A DNA stretch of 39,724 nt from assembly GCF_002005565.1 (NCBI RefSeq), contig NZ_BDJC01000058.1, positions 1 to 39,724 on the forward strand, in the 5' to 3' direction. This document shows positions 31,234 to 38,914 of the stretch, piece by piece (the first letter of the stretch is position 1; each line of letters begins with the position of its first letter). Made by a program: the position numbers and the translations under genes. The notes under the pieces are model-generated. The model made no database searches, was not told the DNA's origin, and was given only the letters and a program-made list of their open reading frames with translations. Origin of the DNA: Streptomyces sp. JHA26 (GTDB lineage Bacteria; Actinomycetota; Actinomycetes; Streptomycetales; Streptomycetaceae).

Positions 31234-32172
31234 TCAGTGGCACAGCCGGGCCTCGTGCTGCGCGTGCCCGCCGGGCTCCAGCTGGAAGGTGCAGTGCTCC
31301 ACGTCGAAGTGGTCGCCCAGGCAGCCCTGCAGCTCGTGCAGCATCTTCTCGTGACCGATCGCGTTCAGCGCCTCGCCGCTCACCACCACGTGCGCCGACA
31401 GCACCGGCATGCCCGACGTGATGGTCCACGCGTGCAGGTCGTGGACGTCCTCGACGCCGTCCAGCGCCAGTATGTGGGCGCGCACCTCGGCGATGTCCAC
31501 ACCCTTCGGCGCCGCCTCCAGCAGCACGTCCAGCGTCTCGCGCAGCAGCCGCCACGTGCGCGGCACGATCATCAGGCCGATCACCAGGGAGGCGATCGGG
31601 TCGGCGGCCTGCCAGCCCGTGGCCAGGATGACCAGCGCCGAGACGATCACCGCCAGTGAGCCCAGCGCGTCCGCCGCGACCTCCAGGAAGGCACCGCGCA
31701 CGTTCAGGCTCTCCTGCTGCCCCCGCATCAGCAGGGCCAGCGACACCATGTTCGCCACCAGGCCGATCGCGCCGAAGACGACGGTCAGCCCGCCCGCGGT
31801 GTCGGCCGGTGTGACGAACCGCTCGATCGCCTCGTACAGGACGTACCCGCCGACCCCGAGCAGCAGCACACAGTTCGCCAGGGCCGCGAGGATCTCCGCA
31901 CGGGCGTAGCCGAAGGTGCGCCGGTCGCTCGGCGGCCGGTTCGCGAAGTGGATCGCCAGCAGGGCCATGCCCAGTCCGAGGGCGTCCGTCGCCATGTGCG
32001 CCGCGTCGGCGACCAGGGCGAGCGAGTCGGCGAGCACACCGCCGACGATCTCGACGACCATGACGGTGAGCGTGATCGCCAGCGCGCCCCGCAGCCTGCC
32101 GCGGTACGCGGCCGTCGCCGTCCCCCCGCCGTGCGCGCCGTGCGCGTGTCCGTGATCGTGCCCAGCCCCCAT
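31234..32172 (-). CDS. Cation diffusion facilitator (Zn/Co-type metal exporter)
   Basis: 312-residue CDF transporter with six TM helices between about residues 30 and 215 and a cytoplasmic ferredoxin-like C-terminal domain. The N terminus is His-rich (HDHGHAHGAHGG). The TM2 metal site is DAAHMATD (Asp56, His59, Asp63). The TM5 site reads LEVAADALGS, with Glu164 and Asp168 where zinc-selective members usually have His and Asp; Glu here is seen in other CDF proteins and may broaden metal choice. The C terminus contains His/Cys-rich EHCTFQL and HAQHEARLCH. ATG 32170-32172 has GAGGCGG about 8 nt upstream. Two palindromes lie 81-120 bp upstream. Confidence 0.92.
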   Translation of the reverse strand: MGAGHDHGHAHGAHGGGTATAAYRGRLRGALAITLTVMVVEIVGGVLADSLALVADAAHMATDALGLGMALLAIHFANRPPSDRRTFGYARAEILAALANCVLLLGVGGYVLYEAIERFVTPADTAGGLTVVFGAIGLVANMVSLALLMRGQQESLNVRGAFLEVAADALGSLAVIVSALVILATGWQAADPIASLVIGLMIVPRTWRLLRETLDVLLEAAPKGVDIAEVRAHILALDGVEDVHDLHAWTITSGMPVLSAHVVVSGEALNAIGHEKMLHELQGCLGDHFDVEHCTFQLEPGGHAQHEARLCH

Positions 32173-32252
32173 GGAAGCCGCCTCCCTCTGTCCGCGGAAC
32201 CCCAGTCAACTACGGGTGGGGGGTATGGGGCAACGCGGCACTGAACACCGTT

Positions 32253-32292
32253 GTCATATGACCTGACCTGCGGAAACGTTTCGCAGGTCAGG
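32253..32292. promoter_or_regulatory. Two abutting palindromes, LacI-like core
   Basis: GTCATATGAC (32253-32262) is a perfect 10-bp palindrome. It shares its last base with a second one: CCTGACCTGCG (32262-32272) and CGCAGGTCAGG (32282-32292) flank GAAACGTTT. The GAAACGTTTC centre is typical of LacI-family operators. The arms would also form a good hairpin in RNA, so a terminator is the alternative, but the AT-rich core and the divergent setting favour an operator. Confidence 0.5.
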
Positions 32293-32503
32293 GCGCCGCC
32301 CGGCTGCGGACGCGCACCGGGGGCGCCGTCGGCGCCCGCTCGCCCGCGTGCCGTCCTGACCCTCCGCGAACACTTCTCGACCCTGCGCGACGCCCCTGAT
32401 GTCCGTTTGCGGGGCGCGGTTTGTGGGGCGGGCCCCGGATCACCGATGATGATCGCGGCCGAGGCGGGAGCGCACGGTGTCGACCGACCGGGAAACGGGC
32501 GGT

Positions 32504-32533
32504 GAACACGGTGTTCCAGGCATCCGATAACCT
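32504..32533 (+). promoter_or_regulatory. Putative promoter of the glycopolymer cluster
   Basis: A TAACCT -10 box (32528-32533) is preceded, at the -35 position, by the perfect palindrome GAACAC-G-GTGTTC (32504-32516) instead of a TTGACA-like box. On the minus strand this also reads GTTCACC-GCCC-GTTTCCC, resembling the 11-nt direct repeats of the streptomycete PhoP box. An activator- or PhoP-dependent promoter is possible. Confidence 0.4.
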
Positions 32534-32624
32534 CTGCCGACATGCCGCCCGGACGCCTCAGGCACGGGCGTCCCACCATGCACAGGACCGGCGCACCGGC
32601 GTCGGCACCAGGGAGTGAGTTCGG

Positions 32625-34448
32625 TTGTCGACCGCCATCCTCACCGGCCAGCCGGTCCCCGGTTCGTCCCTCGAGAGCGAGCTGCGGTCCCTCGGCTTCG
32701 ACGTCCGGCTCGCCTCCGACGCGGCCGACGCCGAGACGCTCCTGGCCCGGGTGCCGGGCGGAGAGCGGGTCGCCGTCGTCGACGCCCGCTTCGTGGGCCA
32801 TCCGCACGCCCTGCGCCTCGGCCTCACCGACCCCCGCTTCCCGCTCGCCGCGATCCCCGGCGCCGTGACCGCCCAGCCGGCCGCCCGCCGGGCCCTCACC
32901 CGCGCGATGGCCCGGGAGGGTTCCGTCGGCGGCGGTACGGCGGTGGCCCCGGAAGGCCTCGCCGACCGGATCGCCGGCGCACTCGACGCCGACGGCGCCG
33001 ACCTGCACCGGCCGGAGCTCGGCAGTCTCGTCGCCGTCGTCCCCGCCGACCCGCAGGCCCGCAACGAGGCGCGGCAGGCCGTCGCCGCCGTCGACGACGA
33101 GGCCGTACGCCTGAAGTCGGCGGTCAAGGCCCGTGACGGCTTCGTCACCACCTTCTTCATCAGCCCCTACTCCCGCTACATCGCCCGCTGGTGCGCACGG
33201 CGCGGGCTGACCCCCAACCAGGTCACCACCGCCTCCCTGCTCACCGCGCTCATAGCGGCGGGCTGCGCGGCCACCGGCACCCGCGGCGGCTTCGTCGCCG
33301 CCGGCGTCCTGCTGATCGCCTCCTTCGTCCTCGACTGCACCGACGGGCAGCTCGCCCGCTACTCCCTGCAGTACTCCACGCTCGGCGCCTGGCTGGACGC
33401 CACCTTCGACCGGGCCAAGGAGTACGCCTACTACGCGGGCCTCGCCCTCGGCGCCGCCCGCGGCGGCGGCCACGACGACGTGTGGGCCCTCGCGCTCGGC
33501 GCGATGGTCCTCCAGACCTGCCGGCACGTCGTGGACTTCTCCTTCAACGAGGCCAACCACGACGCCACCGCCAACACCAGCCCCACCGCGGCCCTCTCCG
33601 ACAAGCTCGACAGCGTCGGCTGGACGGTCTGGGTGCGCCGCATGATCGTCCTGCCCATCGGCGAACGCTGGGCCATGATCGCCGTCCTGACCGCGGCCAC
33701 CACCCCCCGGATCACCTTCTACGCGCTGCTGATCGGCTGCGCGTTCGCCGCGACGTACACCACGGCGGGCCGCGTCCTGCGCTCGCTGACCCGCCGGGCC
33801 ACCCGCACCGACCGGGCGGCGAAGGCGCTCGCCGACCTCGCCGACTCCGGTCCGCTCGCCGAGGCCGCCGCCAGGGGCCTGCGGGGGCCCGCCCGCCGGC
33901 TGCCCGGCTTCACCGCCCCCGCCGTCGCCCTCCTCGGCGGCGCCGCCGTCGTCGCGACGGCCGCGTTCACCGACTTCGGCGGCCCCTGGCCCGTCGCCGG
34001 CGCGATCGTCTACGTGCTGACGTCCGCCCTCGCCGTCGCCCGCCCCCTCAAGGGCGCCCTCGACTGGCTGGTCCCGCCGTTCCTCCGGGCCGCCGAGTAC
34101 GGCACGGTTCTCGTACTGGCGGCGAAAGCGGACGTGAACGGGGCGCTTCCGGCGGCTTTCGGGCTGGTGGCCGCGGTCGCCTACCATCACTACGACACGG
34201 TCTACCGCATCCGCGGCGACGCGGGTGCGCCTCCGCACTGGCTGGTGCGGGCGGCCGGGGGGCACGAGGGCCGCACGCTGCTGGTCACGGTGCTGGCCGT
34301 GCTGCTCACCGCCTCCCGGTTCACGGTCGCGCTCACGGTTCTCGCCGTGGCCGTCGCCCTCGTGGTGCTCGTCGAGAGCATCCGCTTCTGGGTCGCCGCC
34401 CACAAGGCCGGCGCACCCGCCGTACACGACGAAGGAGAACCCGCATGA
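32625..34448 (+). CDS. CDP-alcohol phosphatidyltransferase with N- and C-terminal extensions (DUF5941 type)
   Basis: 607-residue protein, first gene of the cluster. Residues 1-135 form a soluble domain starting MSTAILTGQPVPGSSLESEL. Residues about 175-395 are a membrane CDP-alcohol phosphotransferase domain with the complete motif: Asp237, Asp240-Gly, Ala-Arg, Gly254, Asp258 and Asp262. Residues 410-600 are a further membrane region matching what is called DUF5941. Such enzymes move a phospho-alcohol from CDP-alcohol to an acceptor alcohol, releasing CMP; inositol-phosphate synthases of thermophiles are distant relatives. TTG 32625 follows GGGAGTGAG, with GGGAG 9 nt away. Its stop overlaps the next start as ATGA, implying coupling with the nucleotidyltransferase that would supply its CDP-activated substrate. 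Confidence 0.85.
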   Translation: MSTAILTGQPVPGSSLESELRSLGFDVRLASDAADAETLLARVPGGERVAVVDARFVGHPHALRLGLTDPRFPLAAIPGAVTAQPAARRALTRAMAREGSVGGGTAVAPEGLADRIAGALDADGADLHRPELGSLVAVVPADPQARNEARQAVAAVDDEAVRLKSAVKARDGFVTTFFISPYSRYIARWCARRGLTPNQVTTASLLTALIAAGCAATGTRGGFVAAGVLLIASFVLDCTDGQLARYSLQYSTLGAWLDATFDRAKEYAYYAGLALGAARGGGHDDVWALALGAMVLQTCRHVVDFSFNEANHDATANTSPTAALSDKLDSVGWTVWVRRMIVLPIGERWAMIAVLTAATTPRITFYALLIGCAFAATYTTAGRVLRSLTRRATRTDRAAKALADLADSGPLAEAAARGLRGPARRLPGFTAPAVALLGGAAVVATAAFTDFGGPWPVAGAIVYVLTSALAVARPLKGALDWLVPPFLRAAEYGTVLVLAAKADVNGALPAAFGLVAAVAYHHYDTVYRIRGDAGAPPHWLVRAAGGHEGRTLLVTVLAVLLTASRFTVALTVLAVAVALVVLVESIRFWVAAHKAGAPAVHDEGEPA

Positions 34449-35197
34449 TCGGCCTCGTGCTGGCGGCCGGCGCCGGTCGCCGTCTGCGCCCCTACACCGA
34501 CACCCTGCCCAAGGCACTGGTCCCGGTCGGTCCCGAGGGAGCGGAGGACGGGATCACGGTCCTGGACCTGACACTGGCGAACTTCGCCGAGGTCGGCCTC
34601 ACCGAGGTCGGGATCATCGTCGGGTACCGCAAGGAGGCCGTGTACGAGCGCAAGGCGGCGCTGGAGCAGAAGTACGGCGTCGAGCTCACCCTGATCGACA
34701 ACGACAAGGCCGAGGAGTGGAACAACGCCTACTCCCTGTGGTGCGGCCGCGGCGCCCTCGAGGACGGCGTGATCCTCGCCAACGGCGACACCGTGCACCC
34801 GGTCTCCGTCGAGAAGAGCCTGCTCGCCGCCCGCGGCGACGGCAAGAGGATCATCCTCGCGCTGGACACCGTGAAGTCCCTCGCCGACGAGGAGATGAAG
34901 GTCGTCGTCGACCCCGACGGGGGCGTCCGGCGCATCACCAAGCTGATGGACCCGGCCGAGGCGACCGGCGAGTACATCGGCGTCACCCTCATCGAGGGCG
35001 AGGCCGCCGCGGAGCTGGCCGACGCGCTGAAGGCCACCTTCGAGCGCGACCCGCAGCTCTACTACGAGGACGGCTACCAGGAGCTGGTCGACCGCGGCTT
35101 CCGGATCGACGTGGAGCCCATCGGCGACGTCAAGTGGGTCGAGATCGACAACCACGACGACCTCGCCAGGGGACGGGAGATCGCGTGCCGGTACTGA
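34445..35197 (+). CDS. Sugar/polyol-phosphate nucleotidyltransferase (NTP_transferase family)
   Basis: 250-residue nucleotidyltransferase. The nucleotide-binding loop is LVLAAGAGRRLRPYTDTLPK at the N terminus, followed by PKALVPVG. The metal-binding Asp is in ILANGDTVHP, and the C-terminal acidic WVEIDNHDDLARG is typical of LicC/IPCT-like cytidylyltransferases, where the substrate is a phospho-alcohol rather than a hexose. Placement between two CDP-alcohol phosphotransferases argues that the product is a CDP-polyol, but base and substrate are inferred. ATG 34445 has GGAGA 6 nt upstream and overlaps the previous stop; the 3' end overlaps the next gene by 13 bp. Confidence 0.87.
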   Translation: MIGLVLAAGAGRRLRPYTDTLPKALVPVGPEGAEDGITVLDLTLANFAEVGLTEVGIIVGYRKEAVYERKAALEQKYGVELTLIDNDKAEEWNNAYSLWCGRGALEDGVILANGDTVHPVSVEKSLLAARGDGKRIILALDTVKSLADEEMKVVVDPDGGVRRITKLMDPAEATGEYIGVTLIEGEAAAELADALKATFERDPQLYYEDGYQELVDRGFRIDVEPIGDVKWVEIDNHDDLARGREIACRY

Positions 35198-36249
35198 CGA
35201 GGCTCATCCCGTCACCGGTCGTCGTGGACATCCGCCGGGGTGCCCTGGACGACCTGGCGGCGATCCTCTCCGACGAGCGGATCTCGTCCTCGGGGCGGCT
35301 GGCCTTCGCCATCAGCAACGGCTCCGGCCGCGTGCTGCGCGAGCGGTTCGGCGCGGCCTTCCCGGGCGCCGAGTGGTTCGCGGAGGCCGACGGCACCATC
35401 GACGGAGCCGTCCGGCTCGCCGACTCCATCAAGAAGGCCGGCCGCTACGACGCGGTGGTCGGCATCGGCGGCGGCAAGGTCATCGACTGCGCCAAGTACG
35501 CGGCGGCCCGGGTGGGCCTGCCGCTGGTCGCGGTCGCCACCAACCTGGCCAACGACGGGCTGTGCTCGCCGGTCGCCACACTGGACAACGACGCGGGCCG
35601 CGGTTCCTACGGCGTGCCCAACCCGATCGGCATCGTCATCGACCTCGACGTGATCCGCGAGGCCCCGGTGCGCTACGTGCGGGCCGGTATCGGCGACGTG
35701 ATCTGCAAGATCTCCGCCGTGGCCGACTGGGAGCTCTCGCACCGCGAGAACGGCGAGAAGGTCGACGGCCTGGCCGCCGCGATGGCCCGGCAGGCGGCCG
35801 AGGCCGTACTGCACCACCCCGGCGGCACCGGCGACGACCCGTTCCTGACGACGCTCGCCGAGGCGTTGGTGCTGTGCGGCATCTCGATGTCCGTGGCCGG
35901 GGACAGCCGTCCCGCGTCGGGCGCCTGCCACGAGATCAGCCACGCCTTCGACCTGCGGTTCCCCAAGCGCAGCGCGCTCCACGGCGAGCAGTGCGGCCTC
36001 GGCGGGGCGTTCGCCACGTTCCTGCGCGGCGACACGGAGACGGCCGGACGGATGGCGGAGGTACTGCGCCACCACGGCCTGCCCGTCCTGCCCGGCGAGA
36101 TCGGCTTCGACCTGGACGAGTTCGTGCAGGCCGTCGACTACGCCCCGCACACGCGGCCCGGCCGCTACACCATCCTCGAACACCTCAATCTCTCCACCGA
36201 CCAGATCAGGGACGCGTACGCCGACTATGTCAAGGCCATCGGTAGCTGA
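35185..36249 (+). CDS. Iron-containing alcohol dehydrogenase superfamily; sn-glycerol-1-phosphate dehydrogenase-like
   Basis: 354-residue dehydrogenase closest in pattern to archaeal/AraM glycerol-1-phosphate dehydrogenases. NAD(P) is bound by VVGIGGGKVIDCAKYAA (GIGGGK 93-98). The NDGLCSP segment (Asp124) and His249, His253 and His266 in SGACHEISHAFD and SALHGEQCG match the zinc-ligand layout of that family. The expected reaction is NAD(P)H reduction of dihydroxyacetone phosphate to glycerol-1-phosphate, the enantiomer of bacterial glycerol-3-phosphate; another polyol phosphate is possible. GTG 35185 has GGGAG 6 nt upstream. It overlaps both neighbours, by 13 and 23 bp, so it is translated as part of the pathway. 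Bacterial use of glycerol-1-phosphate is rare and unproven here. Confidence 0.87.
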   Translation: MPVLTRLIPSPVVVDIRRGALDDLAAILSDERISSSGRLAFAISNGSGRVLRERFGAAFPGAEWFAEADGTIDGAVRLADSIKKAGRYDAVVGIGGGKVIDCAKYAAARVGLPLVAVATNLANDGLCSPVATLDNDAGRGSYGVPNPIGIVIDLDVIREAPVRYVRAGIGDVICKISAVADWELSHRENGEKVDGLAAAMARQAAEAVLHHPGGTGDDPFLTTLAEALVLCGISMSVAGDSRPASGACHEISHAFDLRFPKRSALHGEQCGLGGAFATFLRGDTETAGRMAEVLRHHGLPVLPGEIGFDLDEFVQAVDYAPHTRPGRYTILEHLNLSTDQIRDAYADYVKAIGS

Positions 36250-37006
36250 ACTCCGCCCGGTCGTGCACCCCGCGGGGGTCAAGGACCGGCGCAGCGGGGA
36301 GCACTGGGCGGGACGCCTCTACATGCGCGAGGTCTCGCTGCGGATCGACCGCTACCTGGTGAACACCAGGATCACGCCCAACCAGCTCACGTACCTGATG
36401 ACGGTCTGCGGCGTGCTGGCGGCCCCGGCGCTGCTCGTGCCGGGCATCTGGGGCGCCGTGCTCGGCGTGGTCGCGGTCCAGCTGTACCTGCTGCTGGACT
36501 GCGTCGACGGCGAGATCGCGCGCTGGAAGAAGCAGTACTCCCTCGGCGGCGTCTACCTGGACCGGGTCGGTGCCTACCTCACCGACGCCGCGGTCCTGGT
36601 CGGCCTCGGCCTGCGCGCCGCCGACCTGTTCGGCACCGGGCGGATCGACTGGCTGTGGGCCTTCCTCGGCACCCTGGCCGCCCTCGGCGCGATCCTGATC
36701 AAGGCGGAGACCGACCTGGTCGGCGTGGCCCGGCACCAGGCCGGGATGCCGCCCGTCAAGGAGTCCGCCTCCGAGATCCGCTCCTCCGGCATGGCGCTGG
36801 CCCGCCGGGCCGCCGGGGCGCTCAAGTTCCACCGGCTGATCCTCGGCATCGAGGCGTCCCTGCTGATCCTCGTCCTCGCGATCGTGGACCAGGCCCGCGG
36901 CGACCTGTTCTTCACCCGCCTCGGCACCGCCGTGCTCGCCGGCATCGCCCTGCTGCAGACCCTGCTGCACCTGGTGTCCGTCCTCGCCTCCAGCAGGCTG
37001 AAGTGA
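36227..37006 (+). CDS. CDP-alcohol phosphatidyltransferase family protein with atypical catalytic motif
   Basis: 259-residue membrane protein with about six TM segments. The family motif starts normally: Asp91, Asp94-Gly, Ala-Arg (DCVDGEIARW), Gly108-Gly109 and Asp112 (GGVYLDRVGA). The fourth Asp, taken as the general base and expected four residues after Asp112, is replaced by Ala116; Asp120 is the next acidic residue. So either Asp120 substitutes or the protein catalyses a variant reaction. An N-terminal soluble segment contains VKDRRSGEHWAGRLYMREV, typical of this actinobacterial subgroup. ATG 36227 overlaps the previous stop by 23 bp and has only a weak ribosome binding site, so coupling is likely. 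The next gene overlaps its stop. Confidence 0.85.
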   Translation: MSRPSVAELRPVVHPAGVKDRRSGEHWAGRLYMREVSLRIDRYLVNTRITPNQLTYLMTVCGVLAAPALLVPGIWGAVLGVVAVQLYLLLDCVDGEIARWKKQYSLGGVYLDRVGAYLTDAAVLVGLGLRAADLFGTGRIDWLWAFLGTLAALGAILIKAETDLVGVARHQAGMPPVKESASEIRSSGMALARRAAGALKFHRLILGIEASLLILVLAIVDQARGDLFFTRLGTAVLAGIALLQTLLHLVSVLASSRLK

Positions 37007-37887
37007 GCGCGGCCATGAAGGTCGGCGCGGTCGTCATCACCATGGGCAACCGCCCCGAGGAACTGCGCGCCCTGCTCGACTCGGTCGCCGGGCAGGACGG
37101 CGACCCGGTCGAGGTGGTCGTCGTCGGCAACGGCTCGCCCGTCCCGGAGGTGCCCGCCGGCGTCCGCACCGTCGAGCTGCCGGAGAACCTGGGCATCCCC
37201 GGCGGCCGCAACGTCGGCATCGAGGCCTTCGGCCCCGGCGGCACCGACGTCGACGTCCTGCTCTTCCTCGACGACGACGGCCTGCTCGCCCGCACCGACA
37301 CCGCCGAGCTGTGCCGCAGGGCGTTCACGGACGATCCGGAGCTCGGCATCATCAGCTTCCGCATCGCCGACCCGGACACCGGCGAGACCCAGCGCCGGCA
37401 CGTGCCGCGCCTGCGCGCCTCCGACCCGATGCGCTCCTCCCGGGTGACCACGTTCCTCGGCGGCGCCAACGCGGTGCGCACCCGCGTCCTCGCCGAGGTC
37501 GGCAACCTGCCGGACGAGTTCTTCTACGCCCACGAGGAGACCGACCTGGCCTGGCGGGCCCTCGACGCCGGCTGGATGATCGACTACCGGTCCGACATGG
37601 TGCTGTACCACCCGACGACCGCACCCTCGCGGCACGCGGTCTACCACCGCATGGTCGCCCGCAACCGGGTCTGGCTCGCCCGCCGCAACCTCCCCGCGCT
37701 CCTCGTGCCGGTCTACCTCGGGGTGTGGCTGCTGCTCACGCTGCTGCGCCGCCCCTCGCGTCCGGCGCTGAAGGCCTGGTTCGGCGGGTTCCGCGAAGGC
37801 TGGTCCACCCCGTGCGGTCCTCGCCGGCCCATGAAGTGGCGTACGGTGTGGCGGCTGACCCGGCTGGGCCGGCCCCCGGTGATCTGA
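37003..37887 (+). CDS. Glycosyltransferase family 2
   Basis: 294-residue GT-A glycosyltransferase. The N-terminal strand KVGAVVITMGNRPEEL begins the nucleotide-sugar domain. The acidic metal site is FLDDDGLLA, and a downstream HEETDLAWRALDAGW carries the usual catalytic-base region of rhamnosyl- and galactofuranosyl-type GT2 enzymes. A hydrophobic segment near the C terminus (LLVPVYLGVWLLLTLL) probably attaches it to the membrane. GTG 37003 overlaps the preceding stop as GTGA and has CAGG 5 nt upstream; ATG 37015 is the alternative and would shorten the protein by four residues. It would add sugars to the lipid or polymer made by its neighbours. Confidence 0.9.
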   Translation: MSAAMKVGAVVITMGNRPEELRALLDSVAGQDGDPVEVVVVGNGSPVPEVPAGVRTVELPENLGIPGGRNVGIEAFGPGGTDVDVLLFLDDDGLLARTDTAELCRRAFTDDPELGIISFRIADPDTGETQRRHVPRLRASDPMRSSRVTTFLGGANAVRTRVLAEVGNLPDEFFYAHEETDLAWRALDAGWMIDYRSDMVLYHPTTAPSRHAVYHRMVARNRVWLARRNLPALLVPVYLGVWLLLTLLRRPSRPALKAWFGGFREGWSTPCGPRRPMKWRTVWRLTRLGRPPVI

Positions 37888-37984
37888 CAAGCTCGTACCC
37901 GAGAGCACCCCGGCCGTCCGAGGCCGACCGGTTCATGCCGGGCCCGCACGGGCCACGCATCGACGAAGACGAAAGTTTCCATCA

Positions 37985-38914
37985 GTGAGTGAGACAACGC
38001 ACGACGGCACGGTCGTGACGGCCGCGCCCGTGTCGCCCGACGAGGGCCTCACGGCGGCGCAGCTCGCCGCCAAGTACGGGCTGGCCGTGAGCGGCGCCCG
38101 GCCGTCCCTCGTCGAGTACGTCCGTCAGCTCTGGGGGCGGCGGCACTTCATCCTCGCCTTCTCCCAGGCGAAGCTGACCGCCCAGTACAGCCAGGCCAAG
38201 CTCGGCCAGCTGTGGCAGGTGGCCACCCCGCTGCTGAACGCGCTGGTCTACTACCTGATCTTCGGCCTGATCCTGGGCGCGGGCAAGGGCATGTCGAAGG
38301 ACGTGTACATCCCGTTCCTGGTGACGGGCATCTTCGTCTTCACCTTCACGCAGTCCTCGACGATGGCCGGCGTGCGGGCGATCTCCGGCAACCTGGGCCT
38401 GGTGCGCGCGCTGCACTTCCCGCGCGCCTCGCTGCCGGTCTCCTTCGCGCTCCAGCAGCTCCAGCAGCTGCTCTTCTCGATGATCGTGCTCTTCGTCGTG
38501 GTCGCGGTCTTCGGCAGCTACCCCACCCTGTCCTGGCTGCTGATCGTCCCGGCGCTCGTCCTGCAGTTCCTCTTCAACACCGGGCTGGCGCTGATCATGG
38601 CCCGGATGGGGGCGAAGACGCCGGACCTGGCGCAGCTGATGCCGTTCGTCATGCGGACCTGGATGTACGCCTCCGGCGTCATGTTCTCCATCCCGGTCAT
38701 GCTGAAGGACAAGCCGTCCTGGATCGCCGACGTGCTCCAGTGGAACCCGGCGGCCGTCTACATGGACCTGATGCGCTTCGCGCTGATCGACGGCTACGGC
38801 TCCGAGAACCTCCCGCCGCACGTGTGGGCGGTGGCGGCCGGCTGGGCCGTCCTCGCCATGGCGGGCGGCTTCGTGTACTTCTGGAAGGCTGAGGAGAGGT
38901 ACGGCCGTGGCTGA
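37985..38914 (+). CDS. ABC-2 type polysaccharide/teichoic acid exporter permease (TagG-like)
   Basis: 309-residue integral membrane protein with a soluble N-terminal 50 residues and about six TM helices. It has the ABC-2 exporter pattern of O-antigen and wall teichoic acid transporters: LTAQYSQAKLGQLWQVATPL at the first membrane interface, FTQSSTMAGVRAISGNLGLV in the middle, and WNPAAVYMDLMRFALIDG towards the end. GTG 37985 is the only reasonable start; its ribosome binding site is weak (GAAAG about 9 nt upstream). A 97-bp gap separates it from the glycosyltransferase, so it may have its own promoter, though none is clear. The ATPase gene overlaps its end by 8 bp, forming the exporter pair. 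Confidence 0.9.
   Translation: MSETTHDGTVVTAAPVSPDEGLTAAQLAAKYGLAVSGARPSLVEYVRQLWGRRHFILAFSQAKLTAQYSQAKLGQLWQVATPLLNALVYYLIFGLILGAGKGMSKDVYIPFLVTGIFVFTFTQSSTMAGVRAISGNLGLVRALHFPRASLPVSFALQQLQQLLFSMIVLFVVVAVFGSYPTLSWLLIVPALVLQFLFNTGLALIMARMGAKTPDLAQLMPFVMRTWMYASGVMFSIPVMLKDKPSWIADVLQWNPAAVYMDLMRFALIDGYGSENLPPHVWAVAAGWAVLAMAGGFVYFWKAEERYGRG

Larger units (their letters stand above)
32173..32624. other. Divergent intergenic region, CDF exporter / glycopolymer cluster
   Basis: 452 bases with no gene I can support. It holds the CDF ribosome binding site, the abutting palindromes at 32253-32292, a promoter-like element with a palindrome at 32504-32533, and the GGGAG ribosome binding site before the TTG at 32625. 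An open frame at 32251-32505 has no ribosome binding site and translates the palindrome, so I do not call it. Confidence 0.55.

Noticed and set aside
32251..32505. 84-codon frame in the CDF / glycopolymer intergenic region
   Set aside because: No ribosome binding site, begins inside a palindrome, weak third-position GC pattern and no recognisable motif.
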